From: Microbacterium bovistercoris
Lineage (GTDB): Bacteria > Actinomycetota > Actinomycetes > Actinomycetales > Microbacteriaceae
Reading direction: 5' to 3'
Assembly: GCF_003387575.1 (NCBI RefSeq)
Contig: NZ_QUAB01000045.1
Span: 1 to 64,000 of the forward strand
DNA: 64,000 nt
The notes under the pieces were generated by a model. The model ran no database searches. It was not told where the DNA came from and was given only the letters and a program-made list of their open reading frames with translations. Each line of letters starts with the position of its first letter. The first letter of the stretch is position 1. The translations under genes were made by a program, and so were the position numbers. This document shows, in pieces, positions 38,132 through 47,530 of this stretch.

Positions 38132-40207
38132 GTGGCTGCTCGTTCTGTCTCGAATCCGGCGGTGCTCCGAAGCCCCGCACCGATCCCCGTGCGGCCCGCC
38201 GCCGAGCAGGAGGATGCCGCGCCAGGCACCCTGGTCGGACGCATACCGCTCGCCGATCCGACGCCCACGGCACCCGGGGGCTTCTCACCCAAGGCCTTCG
38301 CGGGCGAGGTGGTGCCGTTCCGGGTCGTCGCCTTCCGCGAGGGGCATGATCTCATCGGCGCGCACGTGCGGCTGCGCTCCCCTGCGGGACACGAGAGCCT
38401 GCACCGTCTCAGCCCGCAGAACGACGGCACCGACGGCTGGCGGACGCCGATCGCCCTGGACGAGCCCGGGAGGTGGTCGTTCCGGTTCGAGGGGTTCTCC
38501 GACGACTTCGCGACCTGGGCGCATGCGGCGGAGGTGAAGGCCGCAGCCGGTGTCGACCTCGAGGTCATGGGCATCGCCGGCGCGCAGCTGCTCGCCCGCG
38601 CCGCCGGCGAGCAGGACCGCCCGGCCGCCGAGCGTCGCGCGCTCAAGGCGGCGGCCAAGCGGCTGAAGGATGCTGATGCCGAGGTGCTCGGCGCCGTCGC
38701 GACCGACGAAGACCTCTCGGGCTTCTTCGCCGTGCGCCCGCTCACCACGCTCACCTCCACCACCGACTGGCGCCCCCTCCTCGTGGAGCGCACCGCCGCC
38801 GGCGTCGGCGCCTGGTACGAGTTCTTCCCGCGCTCCGAGGGCGTGAAACGGCGCAAGGACGGCAGTGTCGTCAGCGGCACCTTCCGCACCGCGATGAAGC
38901 GCCTTCCTGCCGTCGCCGAGATGGGCTTCGACGTGCTCTACCTGCCGCCGATTCACCCGATCGGCCGCACGCATCGCAAGGGTCCCAACAACACGCTGGT
39001 CGCGGGGCCCGCCGACCCGGGCTCGCCCTGGGCGATCGGCGCCGCAGAGGGCGGTCACGACACCGTGCATCCGGACCTCGGCACTCTCGCGGACTTCCGC
39101 GCGTTCGTGCGCGCCGCGAACAAGGCCGGCGTCGAGGTGGCGCTCGACCTCGCGCTGCAGGCCTCCCCCGACCACCCCTGGGTCGACGCGCACCCGGAGT
39201 GGTTCACGACGCTGCCCGACGGCACCATCGCCTACGCCGAGAACCCGCCCAAGAAGTACCAGGACATCTACCCGCTGAACTTCGACAACGACCCCGAGGG
39301 CCTCTACGCCGAAGTGCTGCGTGTCGTGGAGCACTGGGTCGCGCAGGGCGTCCGCATCTTCCGCGTCGACAATCCGCACACCAAGCCGCTGCGGTTCTGG
39401 GAATGGCTGATCGGCACCGTGAACGCCGCCCATCCCGACGTCGTCTTCCTCGCCGAGGCGTTCACCCGCCCCGCGCCGATGCGCGGGCTCGCGGCCGCCG
39501 GCTTCCAGCAGAGCTACTCGTACTTCACCTGGCGGAACACGAAGGCCGAGCTCGAGGAGTTCCTCACGTCCGTGTCGACCACGACGGCGGACTTCATGCG
39601 TCCGAACCTGTTCGTGAACACGCCCGACATCCTCACGGAGTACCTGCAGTACGGCGGCCGCGCGGCCTACCGGATCCGTGCCTGCATCGCCGCGACGGCC
39701 GCACCGCTGTACGGCGTGTACGCCGGATACGAACTCTTCGAGAACGTGGCCCGTCCGGGCTCCGAGGAGAACATCGACAACGAGAAGTACGAGTACAAGC
39801 TGCGCGACTGGGCGGGGGCCGAGGAGCGCGGTGACTCCCTGGCTCCGCTGCTGCGCCGCCTGAACCGCATCCGGCAGGAGCATCCGTCGCTTCGTCAGCT
39901 GCGCAACATCTCGTTCCACTGGAGCGATGACGACGCCGTCCTGGTCTATTCGAAGCACCTCGACGCGGCCTTCACCGGCACCGGGAGAGACGACACGATC
40001 ATCGTCGTCGCCAACGTCGATCCGCACTCCGTGCGCGAGACCACGGTGCACCTCGACACCACGATCTGGGGCGTCGAACCCGGTGCCCCGTTCGAGGTCG
40101 AGGATCTGCTGACCGGCGCGGTCTGGACCTGGACCGATCACGACTACGTGCGCCTCGACGCCTTCACCGAGCCGGTGCACATCCTGAGAGTGAAGGAGCG
40201 ATCATGA
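38132..40207 (+). CDS. glgE: Alpha-1,4-glucan:maltose-1-phosphate maltosyltransferase
   Basis: Elongates alpha-1,4-glucan with maltose 1-phosphate in the actinobacterial trehalose/GlgE route. 691 residues: N-terminal domain (to about 200) with PFRVVAFREGHD, then the GH13_3 barrel with nucleophile Asp413 in FRVDNPHTKP and Glu442 in FLAEAF. It overlaps glgB by 4 nt (ATGA), so extension and branching are translated together. The partners that make maltose 1-phosphate (TreS/Pep2 or GlgM) are not in the window. Confidence 0.95.
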   Translation: MAARSVSNPAVLRSPAPIPVRPAAEQEDAAPGTLVGRIPLADPTPTAPGGFSPKAFAGEVVPFRVVAFREGHDLIGAHVRLRSPAGHESLHRLSPQNDGTDGWRTPIALDEPGRWSFRFEGFSDDFATWAHAAEVKAAAGVDLEVMGIAGAQLLARAAGEQDRPAAERRALKAAAKRLKDADAEVLGAVATDEDLSGFFAVRPLTTLTSTTDWRPLLVERTAAGVGAWYEFFPRSEGVKRRKDGSVVSGTFRTAMKRLPAVAEMGFDVLYLPPIHPIGRTHRKGPNNTLVAGPADPGSPWAIGAAEGGHDTVHPDLGTLADFRAFVRAANKAGVEVALDLALQASPDHPWVDAHPEWFTTLPDGTIAYAENPPKKYQDIYPLNFDNDPEGLYAEVLRVVEHWVAQGVRIFRVDNPHTKPLRFWEWLIGTVNAAHPDVVFLAEAFTRPAPMRGLAAAGFQQSYSYFTWRNTKAELEEFLTSVSTTTADFMRPNLFVNTPDILTEYLQYGGRAAYRIRACIAATAAPLYGVYAGYELFENVARPGSEENIDNEKYEYKLRDWAGAEERGDSLAPLLRRLNRIRQEHPSLRQLRNISFHWSDDDAVLVYSKHLDAAFTGTGRDDTIIVVANVDPHSVRETTVHLDTTIWGVEPGAPFEVEDLLTGAVWTWTDHDYVRLDAFTEPVHILRVKERS

Positions 40208-42411
40208 GCTACATCGAGGACGTCTCCGTCTCCGCCGACTGGGAGAAGGTCGCGCACGGTTCGCATCACGAACCGCATTCCGTGCTCGGATCCCACCCGA
40301 GCACGGATGCCGCGGGCAGGACCAGCACCGTCATCCGCGTGCGCCGTCCGCTGGCGCAGTCCGTCGCGGCCGTCTTCGCCGATGGCGATCGCGTGCCGCT
40401 CGCGCACGTCGCACACGGCATCTGGGAGGGAACCCATGGCGGACCGCCGGCCCCCTATCGGGTCGCCACCGTCTACGAGGGTCAGGCCGAAGACGTCAGC
40501 GGCGACCCGTACCGGCACCTGCCCGCCCTCGGAGAGGTCGATCTGCACCTGATCGGCGAAGGACGTCATGAGCGCCTCTGGGAGGCGCTCGGAGCCCACC
40601 CCCGCGTTCTCGACGGCGAGAAGGGAGTCGGATTCGCCGTCTGGGCGCCGAACGCCCAGGCGGTGCGGGTGGCAGGCGACTTCAACGGCTGGAACGGCGA
40701 AGGTCACGCGATGCGCTCGATGGGCGCGAGCGGCGTGTGGGAGCTCTTCATCCCCGACCTGACCGTCGGTGCCACCTACAAGTTCCAGCTGCTCTCCCCG
40801 GACGGCCGTTGGCTCTTCAAGGCCGACCCGATGGCGCAGGCCGCCGAGGTCCCTCCCGCCACGGCGTCGGTGGTGACGCTCGACGCCTACACCTGGGCCG
40901 ACGGCGCCTGGATGACCCGTCGTGCGGCGACGCATGCCGTCGCCCAGCCCATGTCCGTCTACGAAGTGCATCTCGGCTCCTGGCGTGGCGGCATGAACTA
41001 TCGCGACATCGCACAGCCGCTGATCGAGCACGTCATCGCCACGGGGTTCACGCATGTCGAGCTGATGCCGGTGGCGGAGCATCCGTTCGGCGGGTCCTGG
41101 GGCTACCAGGTCACCGGGTACTACGCCCCCACCAGCAGGTACGGCACCCCTGACGATCTGCGGTACCTGATCGATCAGCTGCACCAGGCGGGTATCGGCG
41201 TGATCCTGGACTGGGTGCCCGGGCACTTCCCCAAGGACGACTTCGCTCTTGCCCGCTTCGACGGCCGGCCGCTGTACGAGCACCCGGATCCGCGCAGGGG
41301 TGAGCACCAGGACTGGGGCACGCTGATCTTCGACTACGGGCGGAACGAGGTGCGCGGGTTCCTGGTCGCCAATGCCCTGTACTGGCTGTCCGAGTTCCAC
41401 GTCGACGGCCTGCGGGTCGACGCCGTGGCATCCATGCTCTACCTGGACTACTCCCGGCGCGACGGCGAGTGGGAGCCGAACGTGCACGGCGGCCGCGAGA
41501 ACCTCGAAGCGATCCGCTTCCTGCAGGAGGTCAACGCGACCGCGTATCGCAGCTTCCCGGGGATCGTGATGATCGCCGAGGAATCCACCGCCTTCCCCGG
41601 CGTGACCGCGCCCACCACCGCCGCCGGACTCGGATTCGGGTTCAAGTGGAACATGGGCTGGATGAACGACTCGCTGGAGTACATGAAGCGGGACCCGATC
41701 CACCGGTCGCACCACGAGGGCGAGATGACCTTCTCGTTCGTGTACGCGTTCGGGGAGAACTACGTCCTCCCCATCAGCCATGATGAGGTCGTGCACGGCA
41801 AGGGCACACTGGTCTCACGGATGCCCGGCGATCACGCGCACAAGCTCGCCAACGTCCGTGCCTACCTGGCGTACATGTGGGGCCATCCGGGCAAGAAACT
41901 GCTCTTCATGGGCCAGGAGTTCGGCCAGATCGGGGAATGGTCGCCCGATCGGGAGCTGGACTGGTGGCTGCTCGATCAGCCGGCCCACCAGCAGCTGCAG
42001 AGTTTCGTGGGTGCTCTGAACAGCACGTATCGTGCACAGGCGCCGCTGTGGGAGAGGGACGACGACGGGTCGTCGTTCACCCGGCTCGGTGCGCCGAGCT
42101 GGGATCCGAGTGTGATCGCCTTCGAGCGCCGCGACGCGCACGGCGGCCACATGGTCGTGATCAGCAATTTCGCCGGCATCCAGCGCACCGGCCATCGGCT
42201 CGACCTGCCGCTCAGGGGCGTCTGGCGCGAGGTGCTCAACACGGATGCCGCGGAGTTCGGCGGCTCAGGCGGCGGCAACCTCGGCCTGGTCACGGCCCAC
42301 CCCGTCGGCGAGAGCGCCGTGCCCGTGGCCACGATGACGCTGCCCGCGCTGTCGACGATCTGGCTGCGCCACCAGGCCGATCCCCACGTGCCGTCGGCGA
42401 CGTTCAGCTGA
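40204..42411 (+). CDS. glgB: 1,4-alpha-glucan branching enzyme
   Basis: Introduces alpha-1,6 branches into the glucan made by GlgE. 735 residues with N1 and CBM48 modules (about 1-220), then the GH13_9 barrel: GHFPKDDF, nucleophile Asp406 in GLRVDAV, acid/base Glu459 in IAEES and ISHDEVVHGK. Good GAAGGAG before ATG 40204 inside the glgE end. Followed by a bidirectional hairpin. Confidence 0.96.
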   Translation: MSYIEDVSVSADWEKVAHGSHHEPHSVLGSHPSTDAAGRTSTVIRVRRPLAQSVAAVFADGDRVPLAHVAHGIWEGTHGGPPAPYRVATVYEGQAEDVSGDPYRHLPALGEVDLHLIGEGRHERLWEALGAHPRVLDGEKGVGFAVWAPNAQAVRVAGDFNGWNGEGHAMRSMGASGVWELFIPDLTVGATYKFQLLSPDGRWLFKADPMAQAAEVPPATASVVTLDAYTWADGAWMTRRAATHAVAQPMSVYEVHLGSWRGGMNYRDIAQPLIEHVIATGFTHVELMPVAEHPFGGSWGYQVTGYYAPTSRYGTPDDLRYLIDQLHQAGIGVILDWVPGHFPKDDFALARFDGRPLYEHPDPRRGEHQDWGTLIFDYGRNEVRGFLVANALYWLSEFHVDGLRVDAVASMLYLDYSRRDGEWEPNVHGGRENLEAIRFLQEVNATAYRSFPGIVMIAEESTAFPGVTAPTTAAGLGFGFKWNMGWMNDSLEYMKRDPIHRSHHEGEMTFSFVYAFGENYVLPISHDEVVHGKGTLVSRMPGDHAHKLANVRAYLAYMWGHPGKKLLFMGQEFGQIGEWSPDRELDWWLLDQPAHQQLQSFVGALNSTYRAQAPLWERDDDGSSFTRLGAPSWDPSVIAFERRDAHGGHMVVISNFAGIQRTGHRLDLPLRGVWREVLNTDAAEFGGSGGGNLGLVTAHPVGESAVPVATMTLPALSTIWLRHQADPHVPSATFS

Positions 42412-42416
42412 CGCGA

Positions 42417-42448
42417 CGAGGGCCGGGGACATCCGTCCCCGGCCCTCG
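42417..42448. terminator. Bidirectional terminator between glgB and the co-chaperone gene
   Basis: Perfect 14-bp inverted repeat (42417-42430 with 42435-42448, ATCC loop) in the 48-nt gap between convergent genes; it can serve both. Confidence 0.8.
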
Positions 42449-42459
42449 CTCCGAAACTC

Positions 42460-43395
42460 TCAGAACAACAGCGATGCGAGCCGCGTGCGCGCGGTGCCGA
42501 CGCGCGGGTCGGCGGCGCCGATGAGGTCGAACAGCTCCACGAGACGCTCACGGACCGGCGCCCGCTCGTCGGCGGGAAGCGCGGCGAAAAGATCGAGCAG
42601 GCGACCGAATGCGTCGTCGACGTGGCCGCCGGCGATGTCGAGGTCGGCCACGGCGAACTGCGCATCGCGGTCGAGCGGAGCCTCGGCCGCCGCGTTCCGC
42701 ACAGCCTGCAGGTCCAGGTGCTGCACGCGGGCGAGCAGCCGCACTTGTCCGAGACCCGCCTTGGCGTCCTCGTCGCGCGGGTTCTCCGCGAGTGCCTTCT
42801 CGTAGGCGGTGATCGCGCGCTCGTAGTCACCGGTCTCGATCGCCTCGAACGCCTCCGCGTGCAGCGGGGGCAACGGGGCCTCCTCCGGCTCCGCGGCCGC
42901 CTCGCCGGGCTCGCCGACCGGCACCGAACCGTTCACACCGTGCTGCGCTGCCAGCTCGAGGAGCCGCCCGAACACCTCCCGCACCTGCTCCTCCGGCACC
43001 GCGCCGGTGAACATGGGCACCGGCTGCCCGCCGATCAGCGCGACGACCATCGGGATCGACTGGGCGCGGAAACCTTGAGCGATCTGCGGGTTCGCGTCGA
43101 CGTCGACCTTGGCGAGCACGACACGGCCGCCCTGTTCGCGGGTCACCTTCTCGATGATAGGGCTGAGCTGCTTGCACGGCCCGCACCACTCGGCCCACAG
43201 GTCGACCACCACGGGCACGGTGTTGGAGAGCTCGAGGATCTGGGCGAATGTCGCATCGGTGACGTCGACGACGACATCGGCGGCGGCGCCCGGCTGGGCA
43301 GGAGATGCACCGGATGATGCCGGAGCCTGCGGACGATCGCGCAGTGTGGACAGGTCGACGGCTCCGCGCAGCGCGGCGGCTGAGATGTCACTCAT
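42460..43395 (-). CDS. Thioredoxin-domain/TPR co-chaperone (CnoX/YbbN-like)
   Basis: A 311-residue cytoplasmic protein: thioredoxin fold (about 40-145) with active-site WCGPCK (Cys71, Cys74) intact, then an acidic linker and a C-terminal TPR-like helical domain (about 185-311). Family members protect proteins from oxidative aggregation. Its ATG overlaps the stop of the large membrane protein gene (ATGA), so the two are coupled, an association I cannot explain from known function. Confidence 0.88.
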   Translation of the reverse strand: MSDISAAALRGAVDLSTLRDRPQAPASSGASPAQPGAAADVVVDVTDATFAQILELSNTVPVVVDLWAEWCGPCKQLSPIIEKVTREQGGRVVLAKVDVDANPQIAQGFRAQSIPMVVALIGGQPVPMFTGAVPEEQVREVFGRLLELAAQHGVNGSVPVGEPGEAAAEPEEAPLPPLHAEAFEAIETGDYERAITAYEKALAENPRDEDAKAGLGQVRLLARVQHLDLQAVRNAAAEAPLDRDAQFAVADLDIAGGHVDDAFGRLLDLFAALPADERAPVRERLVELFDLIGAADPRVGTARTRLASLLF

Positions 43396-45239
43396 TTGAT
43401 GATCTCCACCTTGAGGATGTTCTGATGGAACGCGAGCAGCTGGATCTGCGCGCTCGCGCCCTGGGCGGGGACGGCGAAGAACAGCTGCATCCCGTAGGTG
43501 GTGCGCACGCCCTTCTTTGACTCCTTCGCCCCGGTCAATGCCTCGGCCTCGGGATTGCCGTCGAACTTGATGACGGCGTCCGGGGTCGTCGGTGCCACCG
43601 TCTGCGTGTCGACCACCGAGACCGACACGATCGCGCCGCTGTCCAGGGTGGCGAGCGAGACCGGCTCGAACGCCGAAGGCGTCATGTCGAAGGTGATCTT
43701 CGTCGTCTTCGAGGCGCCCTTGTCGGCGATGCCCTTCACCAGAGCGGCACGGCTGGCGGTGATCGCCGCGGCCTGCTCCTTGGCAGCGTCGTCGAACTCG
43801 CCGAAGTACGGGCTCTTCTCGCCGTCATCGACCAGCGAAGAGAACGCCGCGGCGACCTCGCTCGGAGGCGTCATCAGGAACGTGGAGTCCGGCGGGACGA
43901 GGGTGGTACCCAGCCAGGCGGGTGCGAGCTTGGGCAGCTGCGCCGACGCCTGCATGTCGGACATCGTGCTGATCCGGTAGTTCGCCCACGGGTCGGCCTG
44001 CGTCATCGTGAAGATCACGGGCGGAACCTTCTCATCGGTCGCCTTGGTCAGCATCAGCACCGTGCGCGGCCAGCTGTCCGTGGCCTGCGGCAGCACGACC
44101 TCGACCTTGTCGGCGGGCAGCGGGGCCGGGATGCCGAGCTTCGCGTTCTTCGCGCCGAGGGCGTAGTCCGTCGTGCGGGCCTCGAGCACGGCGCCGTCGA
44201 GACGGGTCGCGGCCTGCGTGGCATCACGCGCCTCGTCGGCCGCCGCGACCGTCGTCGAGATGTCCTTCAGGATGCGGGCCGCCTGGGCCTCCGTCACCGC
44301 CGGCGGCTTCTGGTTGTCCGGGGCGACGACGGTCGGCGTCGGCGTCGGGCTCGTCTCCGCATCGAACTGCGGCCAGGATTCCGCCGAGCAGCCGGTCGCG
44401 AGCACCGCGGTGAGGCCGATCGCGGGGATGGCGACAGCGAGCCTTCGCCGCATCCGGTGCGCGGAGCGGTGGGCACGGCCCTCCTCGGCGGGCTTGTCTG
44501 CGGGCTCGTCAGCCCCCTCGCCGGTCGGCACGGATCCGGTCGAGATCGGTTCCCGCTCCGGCAGCGGGTCCACCGCGAGGTCGATCGGCTGCGTGGGCGG
44601 CAGCGGGCCAGGTCCCTTGCGGCGCGGTCCCTTACCCCGGCGCTGGTGCCGGATGCCGAGGATGTAGAGCACCAGTCCGGCGAGGAGGGCCAGGGCGCCC
44701 AGGACGAACAGGGGTCCCGCCCACGGGGTCGTCGTCTTCAGAGGCCAGGTGAGGAGGATGTCGGAAGGTGCGTCCTCGACGCCGTCACGCGCCACGAGCA
44801 CGCTCATGCCCTCGGGCAGCTGCAGGTTCGCGATCAGCGAGTCCTTCTCGGTGAAGGAGTCCAGCCACAGATCGGAACCGGAGGGATTGCGCCCGCTCCC
44901 GCTGGCGGACTCCACCTCGGCCTCCACGACCTTGGTCCGCGGCTCACCCTGCTTGTTCAGCGTGATGCTGTCGTACTCGGCGTCCGAAAGCCACGCCTTC
45001 ATGTCGGCGGTGCGGCCATAGGCGACGAAGAGGTCGCCCTCGCCACGGACCAGCAGGGTCTGCTGACCGGGGTGGGCGCGCAGCACGTCACCCGAGATGA
45101 GGACGTACGGCTCCGGTTCGCCTGCGGGCAGCTCCATCTGCACCTCTGAGGGGCCCATGAAGACGGTACGCTGGGCGACGCCGGCACCGATCAGGACCGC
45201 GGCCAGGATGAAGGCCACGACGGCCCATACGAATCGCAC
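43392..45239 (-). CDS. Large membrane protein with internal lipobox-like segment, unknown function
   Basis: A 615-residue protein I cannot place in a family. Layout: membrane segment 5-22, extracytoplasmic domain about 25-170, membrane segment 174-195, a basic then acidic Pro-rich cytoplasmic linker (197-262), a third hydrophobic stretch with twin-Arg-like start MRRR (263) and lipobox LATGC (Cys284), and an Ala/Thr-rich C-terminal domain to 615. The second half looks like a complete lipoprotein fused in frame to a membrane protein. Start GTG 45239 has AAGGAG 7 nt upstream. Coupled to the thioredoxin/TPR gene. Confidence 0.75.
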   Translation of the reverse strand: MRFVWAVVAFILAAVLIGAGVAQRTVFMGPSEVQMELPAGEPEPYVLISGDVLRAHPGQQTLLVRGEGDLFVAYGRTADMKAWLSDAEYDSITLNKQGEPRTKVVEAEVESASGSGRNPSGSDLWLDSFTEKDSLIANLQLPEGMSVLVARDGVEDAPSDILLTWPLKTTTPWAGPLFVLGALALLAGLVLYILGIRHQRRGKGPRRKGPGPLPPTQPIDLAVDPLPEREPISTGSVPTGEGADEPADKPAEEGRAHRSAHRMRRRLAVAIPAIGLTAVLATGCSAESWPQFDAETSPTPTPTVVAPDNQKPPAVTEAQAARILKDISTTVAAADEARDATQAATRLDGAVLEARTTDYALGAKNAKLGIPAPLPADKVEVVLPQATDSWPRTVLMLTKATDEKVPPVIFTMTQADPWANYRISTMSDMQASAQLPKLAPAWLGTTLVPPDSTFLMTPPSEVAAAFSSLVDDGEKSPYFGEFDDAAKEQAAAITASRAALVKGIADKGASKTTKITFDMTPSAFEPVSLATLDSGAIVSVSVVDTQTVAPTTPDAVIKFDGNPEAEALTGAKESKKGVRTTYGMQLFFAVPAQGASAQIQLLAFHQNILKVEIIK

Positions 45240-45294
45240 GAGAAGACTCCTTACGTGACCCCGGCATCCGCCAGAGGTCTCCGCTCGACATTCC

Positions 45295-45300
45295 AGGGTA
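45295..45300 (-). promoter_or_regulatory. -10-like TACCCT upstream of the large membrane protein gene
   Basis: TACCCT in the 189-bp divergent spacer; a start near 45288 would give a leader of about 49 nt. Confidence 0.35.
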
Positions 45301-45395
45301 GCGGGAAGCGCCTGTGCGTTTTCCACACGAGGCGTGAGACACGGCCGGATGCGACGACTCCCCCGGCTCGTCCAGGCTTCGCGGCATCGACGGAA

Positions 45396-45401
45396 TAAGC
45401 T
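45396..45401 (+). promoter_or_regulatory. -10-like TAAGCT of the AI-2E family permease gene
   Basis: TAAGCT followed by a short leader of about 21 nt containing AGGAG before ATG 45429. Confidence 0.45.
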
Positions 45402-45428
45402 GGCGTTCACCGTCCGACAGGAGAATCG

Positions 45429-46487
45429 ATGAAGATCGTCAGCCCGTTCCGCACCGCGCTGGTCGCGACGCTCGGCGTGGGGCTGGGGATCATGCTCATC
45501 GGCAGCGTCCAGACACTCTCCACAGTGCTGCTCTACATCGGCACGGCGCTGTTCATCAGCCTGGGCCTCGACCCGGCCGTCACGTTCCTCGAACGCTGGT
45601 TGCCGCGCTGGGCCGCGGTCCTGGCGACGATCATCGCGGTGCTCGCGGTACTCGCCGGCGTCGTGCTCATCGTGCTGCCGGTGTTCGTGCAGCAGATCGG
45701 GCAGCTGGTGCAGCAGATCACCGGCATCGTGCAGCGGCCTGAGCCCTTCGAGGACCTGAAGGACTGGATGAAGCAGACCTTCCCCATGCTGAAGGTCGAC
45801 GACGTGTTCCTCTACGTGGAGGAATGGCTGAACACGAACGTCACCGAGATCGGCAGCCAGATCGGTCAAGGCGTGCTGGTGTTCGGCAGCGCCGTGGTCG
45901 CCGGGCTCTTCGGCACGTTCATCGTGCTGGTCCTGACCATCTACCTGACCGCCTCGACGCCCTCGCTGAAGCGCGCCGTCTACCAGTTGGTCCCCGCATC
46001 GAAGCGCGAGCGCTTCATCGACCTCGCCGATCAGATCACCGACTCCGTCGGCTACTACGTCATGGGGCAGGTGTCCCTCGGCGTGATCAACGGCATCCTC
46101 AGCATGATCTTCCTGTCGATCATCAACGCGCCGTTCCCCGCCGTGCTCGCGGTCATCGCATTCTTCTTCTCGCTGATCCCGCTGGTCGGCACGCTGACCG
46201 GGTCGACCATCATCGTGCTGACCTGCCTGATCCCCGGGCTCGCATCACCGGCGACAGCGATCGCCGCGGCTGTCTGGTACCTGGTGTACATGCAGATCGA
46301 GGCGTACTTCATCTCGCCGCGCATCATGAGCCGTGCCGTCTCCGTGCCCGGTGCCGTGGTCGTGATCGCGGCGCTCGCCGGCGGATCGCTGCTCGGCCTG
46401 CTGGGCGCTCTCATCGCGATCCCCGTGGCCGCCAGCATCCTGATCATCTACCGCCAGGTCGTCATTCCGCGGATGAACGAGCGGTAG
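45429..46487 (+). CDS. AI-2E family transporter
   Basis: A 352-residue polytopic membrane protein of the TqsA/PerM (UPF0118) family. About seven to eight hydrophobic segments: two near 12-40, one at 58-85, then a periplasmic helical stretch (90-150) and a C-terminal cluster from 165 to 340, including LSLIPLVGTLTGS-like and EAYFISPRIMSRAV motifs. Members transport diverse solutes or Na+/H+; AI-2 export is not implied. ATG 45429 has AGGAG 6 nt upstream. Confidence 0.9.
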   Translation: MKIVSPFRTALVATLGVGLGIMLIGSVQTLSTVLLYIGTALFISLGLDPAVTFLERWLPRWAAVLATIIAVLAVLAGVVLIVLPVFVQQIGQLVQQITGIVQRPEPFEDLKDWMKQTFPMLKVDDVFLYVEEWLNTNVTEIGSQIGQGVLVFGSAVVAGLFGTFIVLVLTIYLTASTPSLKRAVYQLVPASKRERFIDLADQITDSVGYYVMGQVSLGVINGILSMIFLSIINAPFPAVLAVIAFFFSLIPLVGTLTGSTIIVLTCLIPGLASPATAIAAAVWYLVYMQIEAYFISPRIMSRAVSVPGAVVVIAALAGGSLLGLLGALIAIPVAASILIIYRQVVIPRMNER

Positions 46488-46499
46488 AGCTGCTGCGGC

Positions 46500-46787
46500 T
46501 CAGGCGATGCTCCAGCATCGCGTGTGCCAGTGCCGCCTGGCCGCCAGGTCCGCAGCATCACCGAGCACGCCGTCCGCGCGCCAGACCACCACGTGGGCGG
46601 TGCCGGGAGCGATCGTGCCGCGGCATCCGGGGCAGGTGTAGTCCTTCAACGCCTGAGCGGCGCTCACCGGCTGCACGGTCCACTCGCGCCCGCGCCGGGT
46701 CTCGGAGCGCTTCCAGCCCGCGATCAGGCGGTCGAGCGAGTCATCGGCAGCGCGGGGATCCGGGCGCCGTCTGCGGGAGCGTGCCAT
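46500..46787 (-). CDS. Small zinc-ribbon protein, function unknown
   Basis: A 95-residue basic protein with CPGC (residues 52-55) and a C-terminal RRHWHTRCW, giving a probable C2HC-type metal site. It matches a conserved actinobacterial group sometimes labelled ATP/GTP-binding protein without experimental support. The N-terminus is Arg-rich (MARSRRRR). Convergent with the AI-2E permease gene (12-nt gap) and 9 nt after the transglycosylase-like gene, so probably cotranscribed with it. Confidence 0.7.
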   Translation of the reverse strand: MARSRRRRPDPRAADDSLDRLIAGWKRSETRRGREWTVQPVSAAQALKDYTCPGCRGTIAPGTAHVVVWRADGVLGDAADLAARRHWHTRCWSIA

Positions 46788-46796
46788 TCCGGCCGC

Positions 46797-47471
46797 TCAC
46801 CACCAGTGGTTGCGCGTCCAGAACGCGTAGGCTCCTGCCCATCCGCCGTAGCGACCGGCGGCGTACCCGCTGCCCCAACGGAGGTTGTCGACCGGGTTGT
46901 ACCCGTTCCCGGGGACCTTGCTGCAGGGCAGCGCCTGCACGAGGCCGCACGCACCCGACGACTTGTTCGTCGCGTTCGGGTTCCAGCCGCTCTCCTTGGA
47001 GACGATGTAGTCCACATACGGCCAGTCGCTCTTCGCGATCCCGGCCGCCGTCATCCACTCCTCCTTGGAGCCGCCGCCGGTGTACTTCGGCGTGCCGACG
47101 GACCCGCCGCCGGAGCTCCCCGACTTCTCGGTGCTCGTCGCGACGGGCTTGGGCTTGGGCTTCGGCTTGATGTAGACCTCGAAGGTCCCCCGTGCGGCCG
47201 GGGCGACGTCCTCGCCGGCGACGGTCACGGTGAGGTTCTGCCCCTCCTGCTCCGCGAGGGAGTACGCGGTGACGGCGTCCGCTGCGACAGAGGGGTCGGC
47301 GACGGCCATGCCCGTGGGCGCCAGCAGCGCGGCGGAGAAGCCGACGACGGCGACGCTCGCCACGACGGCGGCGATCGGTCGACGAACCCGGCCGGCACGG
47401 CCGCGCGGAGCTGCGGTTGCCGCGCTCGTAGGGCGCAGTTCAGGCGTAATCGATTCGTTATCGGGAGTCAC
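46797..47471 (-). CDS. Secreted transglycosylase-like protein
   Basis: A 224-residue exported protein: cytoplasmic basic start, one membrane/signal segment (about 33-56), a linker with repeated KPKPKP and Ser/Gly-rich stretch, then a C-terminal lysozyme-like domain with the catalytic-type Glu in IVSKESGWNP and a SSGACGLVQALPCSK block. Likely a peptidoglycan lytic enzyme. The GTG at 47471 is the first good start; TAGACT (47482-47487) lies 10 nt upstream, leaving at most a 3-4 nt leader. Confidence 0.78.
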   Translation of the reverse strand: MTPDNESITPELRPTSAATAAPRGRAGRVRRPIAAVVASVAVVGFSAALLAPTGMAVADPSVAADAVTAYSLAEQEGQNLTVTVAGEDVAPAARGTFEVYIKPKPKPKPVATSTEKSGSSGGGSVGTPKYTGGGSKEEWMTAAGIAKSDWPYVDYIVSKESGWNPNATNKSSGACGLVQALPCSKVPGNGYNPVDNLRWGSGYAAGRYGGWAGAYAFWTRNHWW

Positions 47472-47530
47472 GATGCCGGCCAGTCTATGCGATCCGGCCT
47501 GAAACATCCATGAGAACGCGCGGCGAAGAG

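Noticed and set aside
44453..44453. Splitting the large membrane protein into two genes at the internal ATG
   Set aside because: The frame is continuous with no stop, and I see no Shine-Dalgarno or TANNNT at the right distance before 44453. Kept as one gene, with the alternative noted as a finding.
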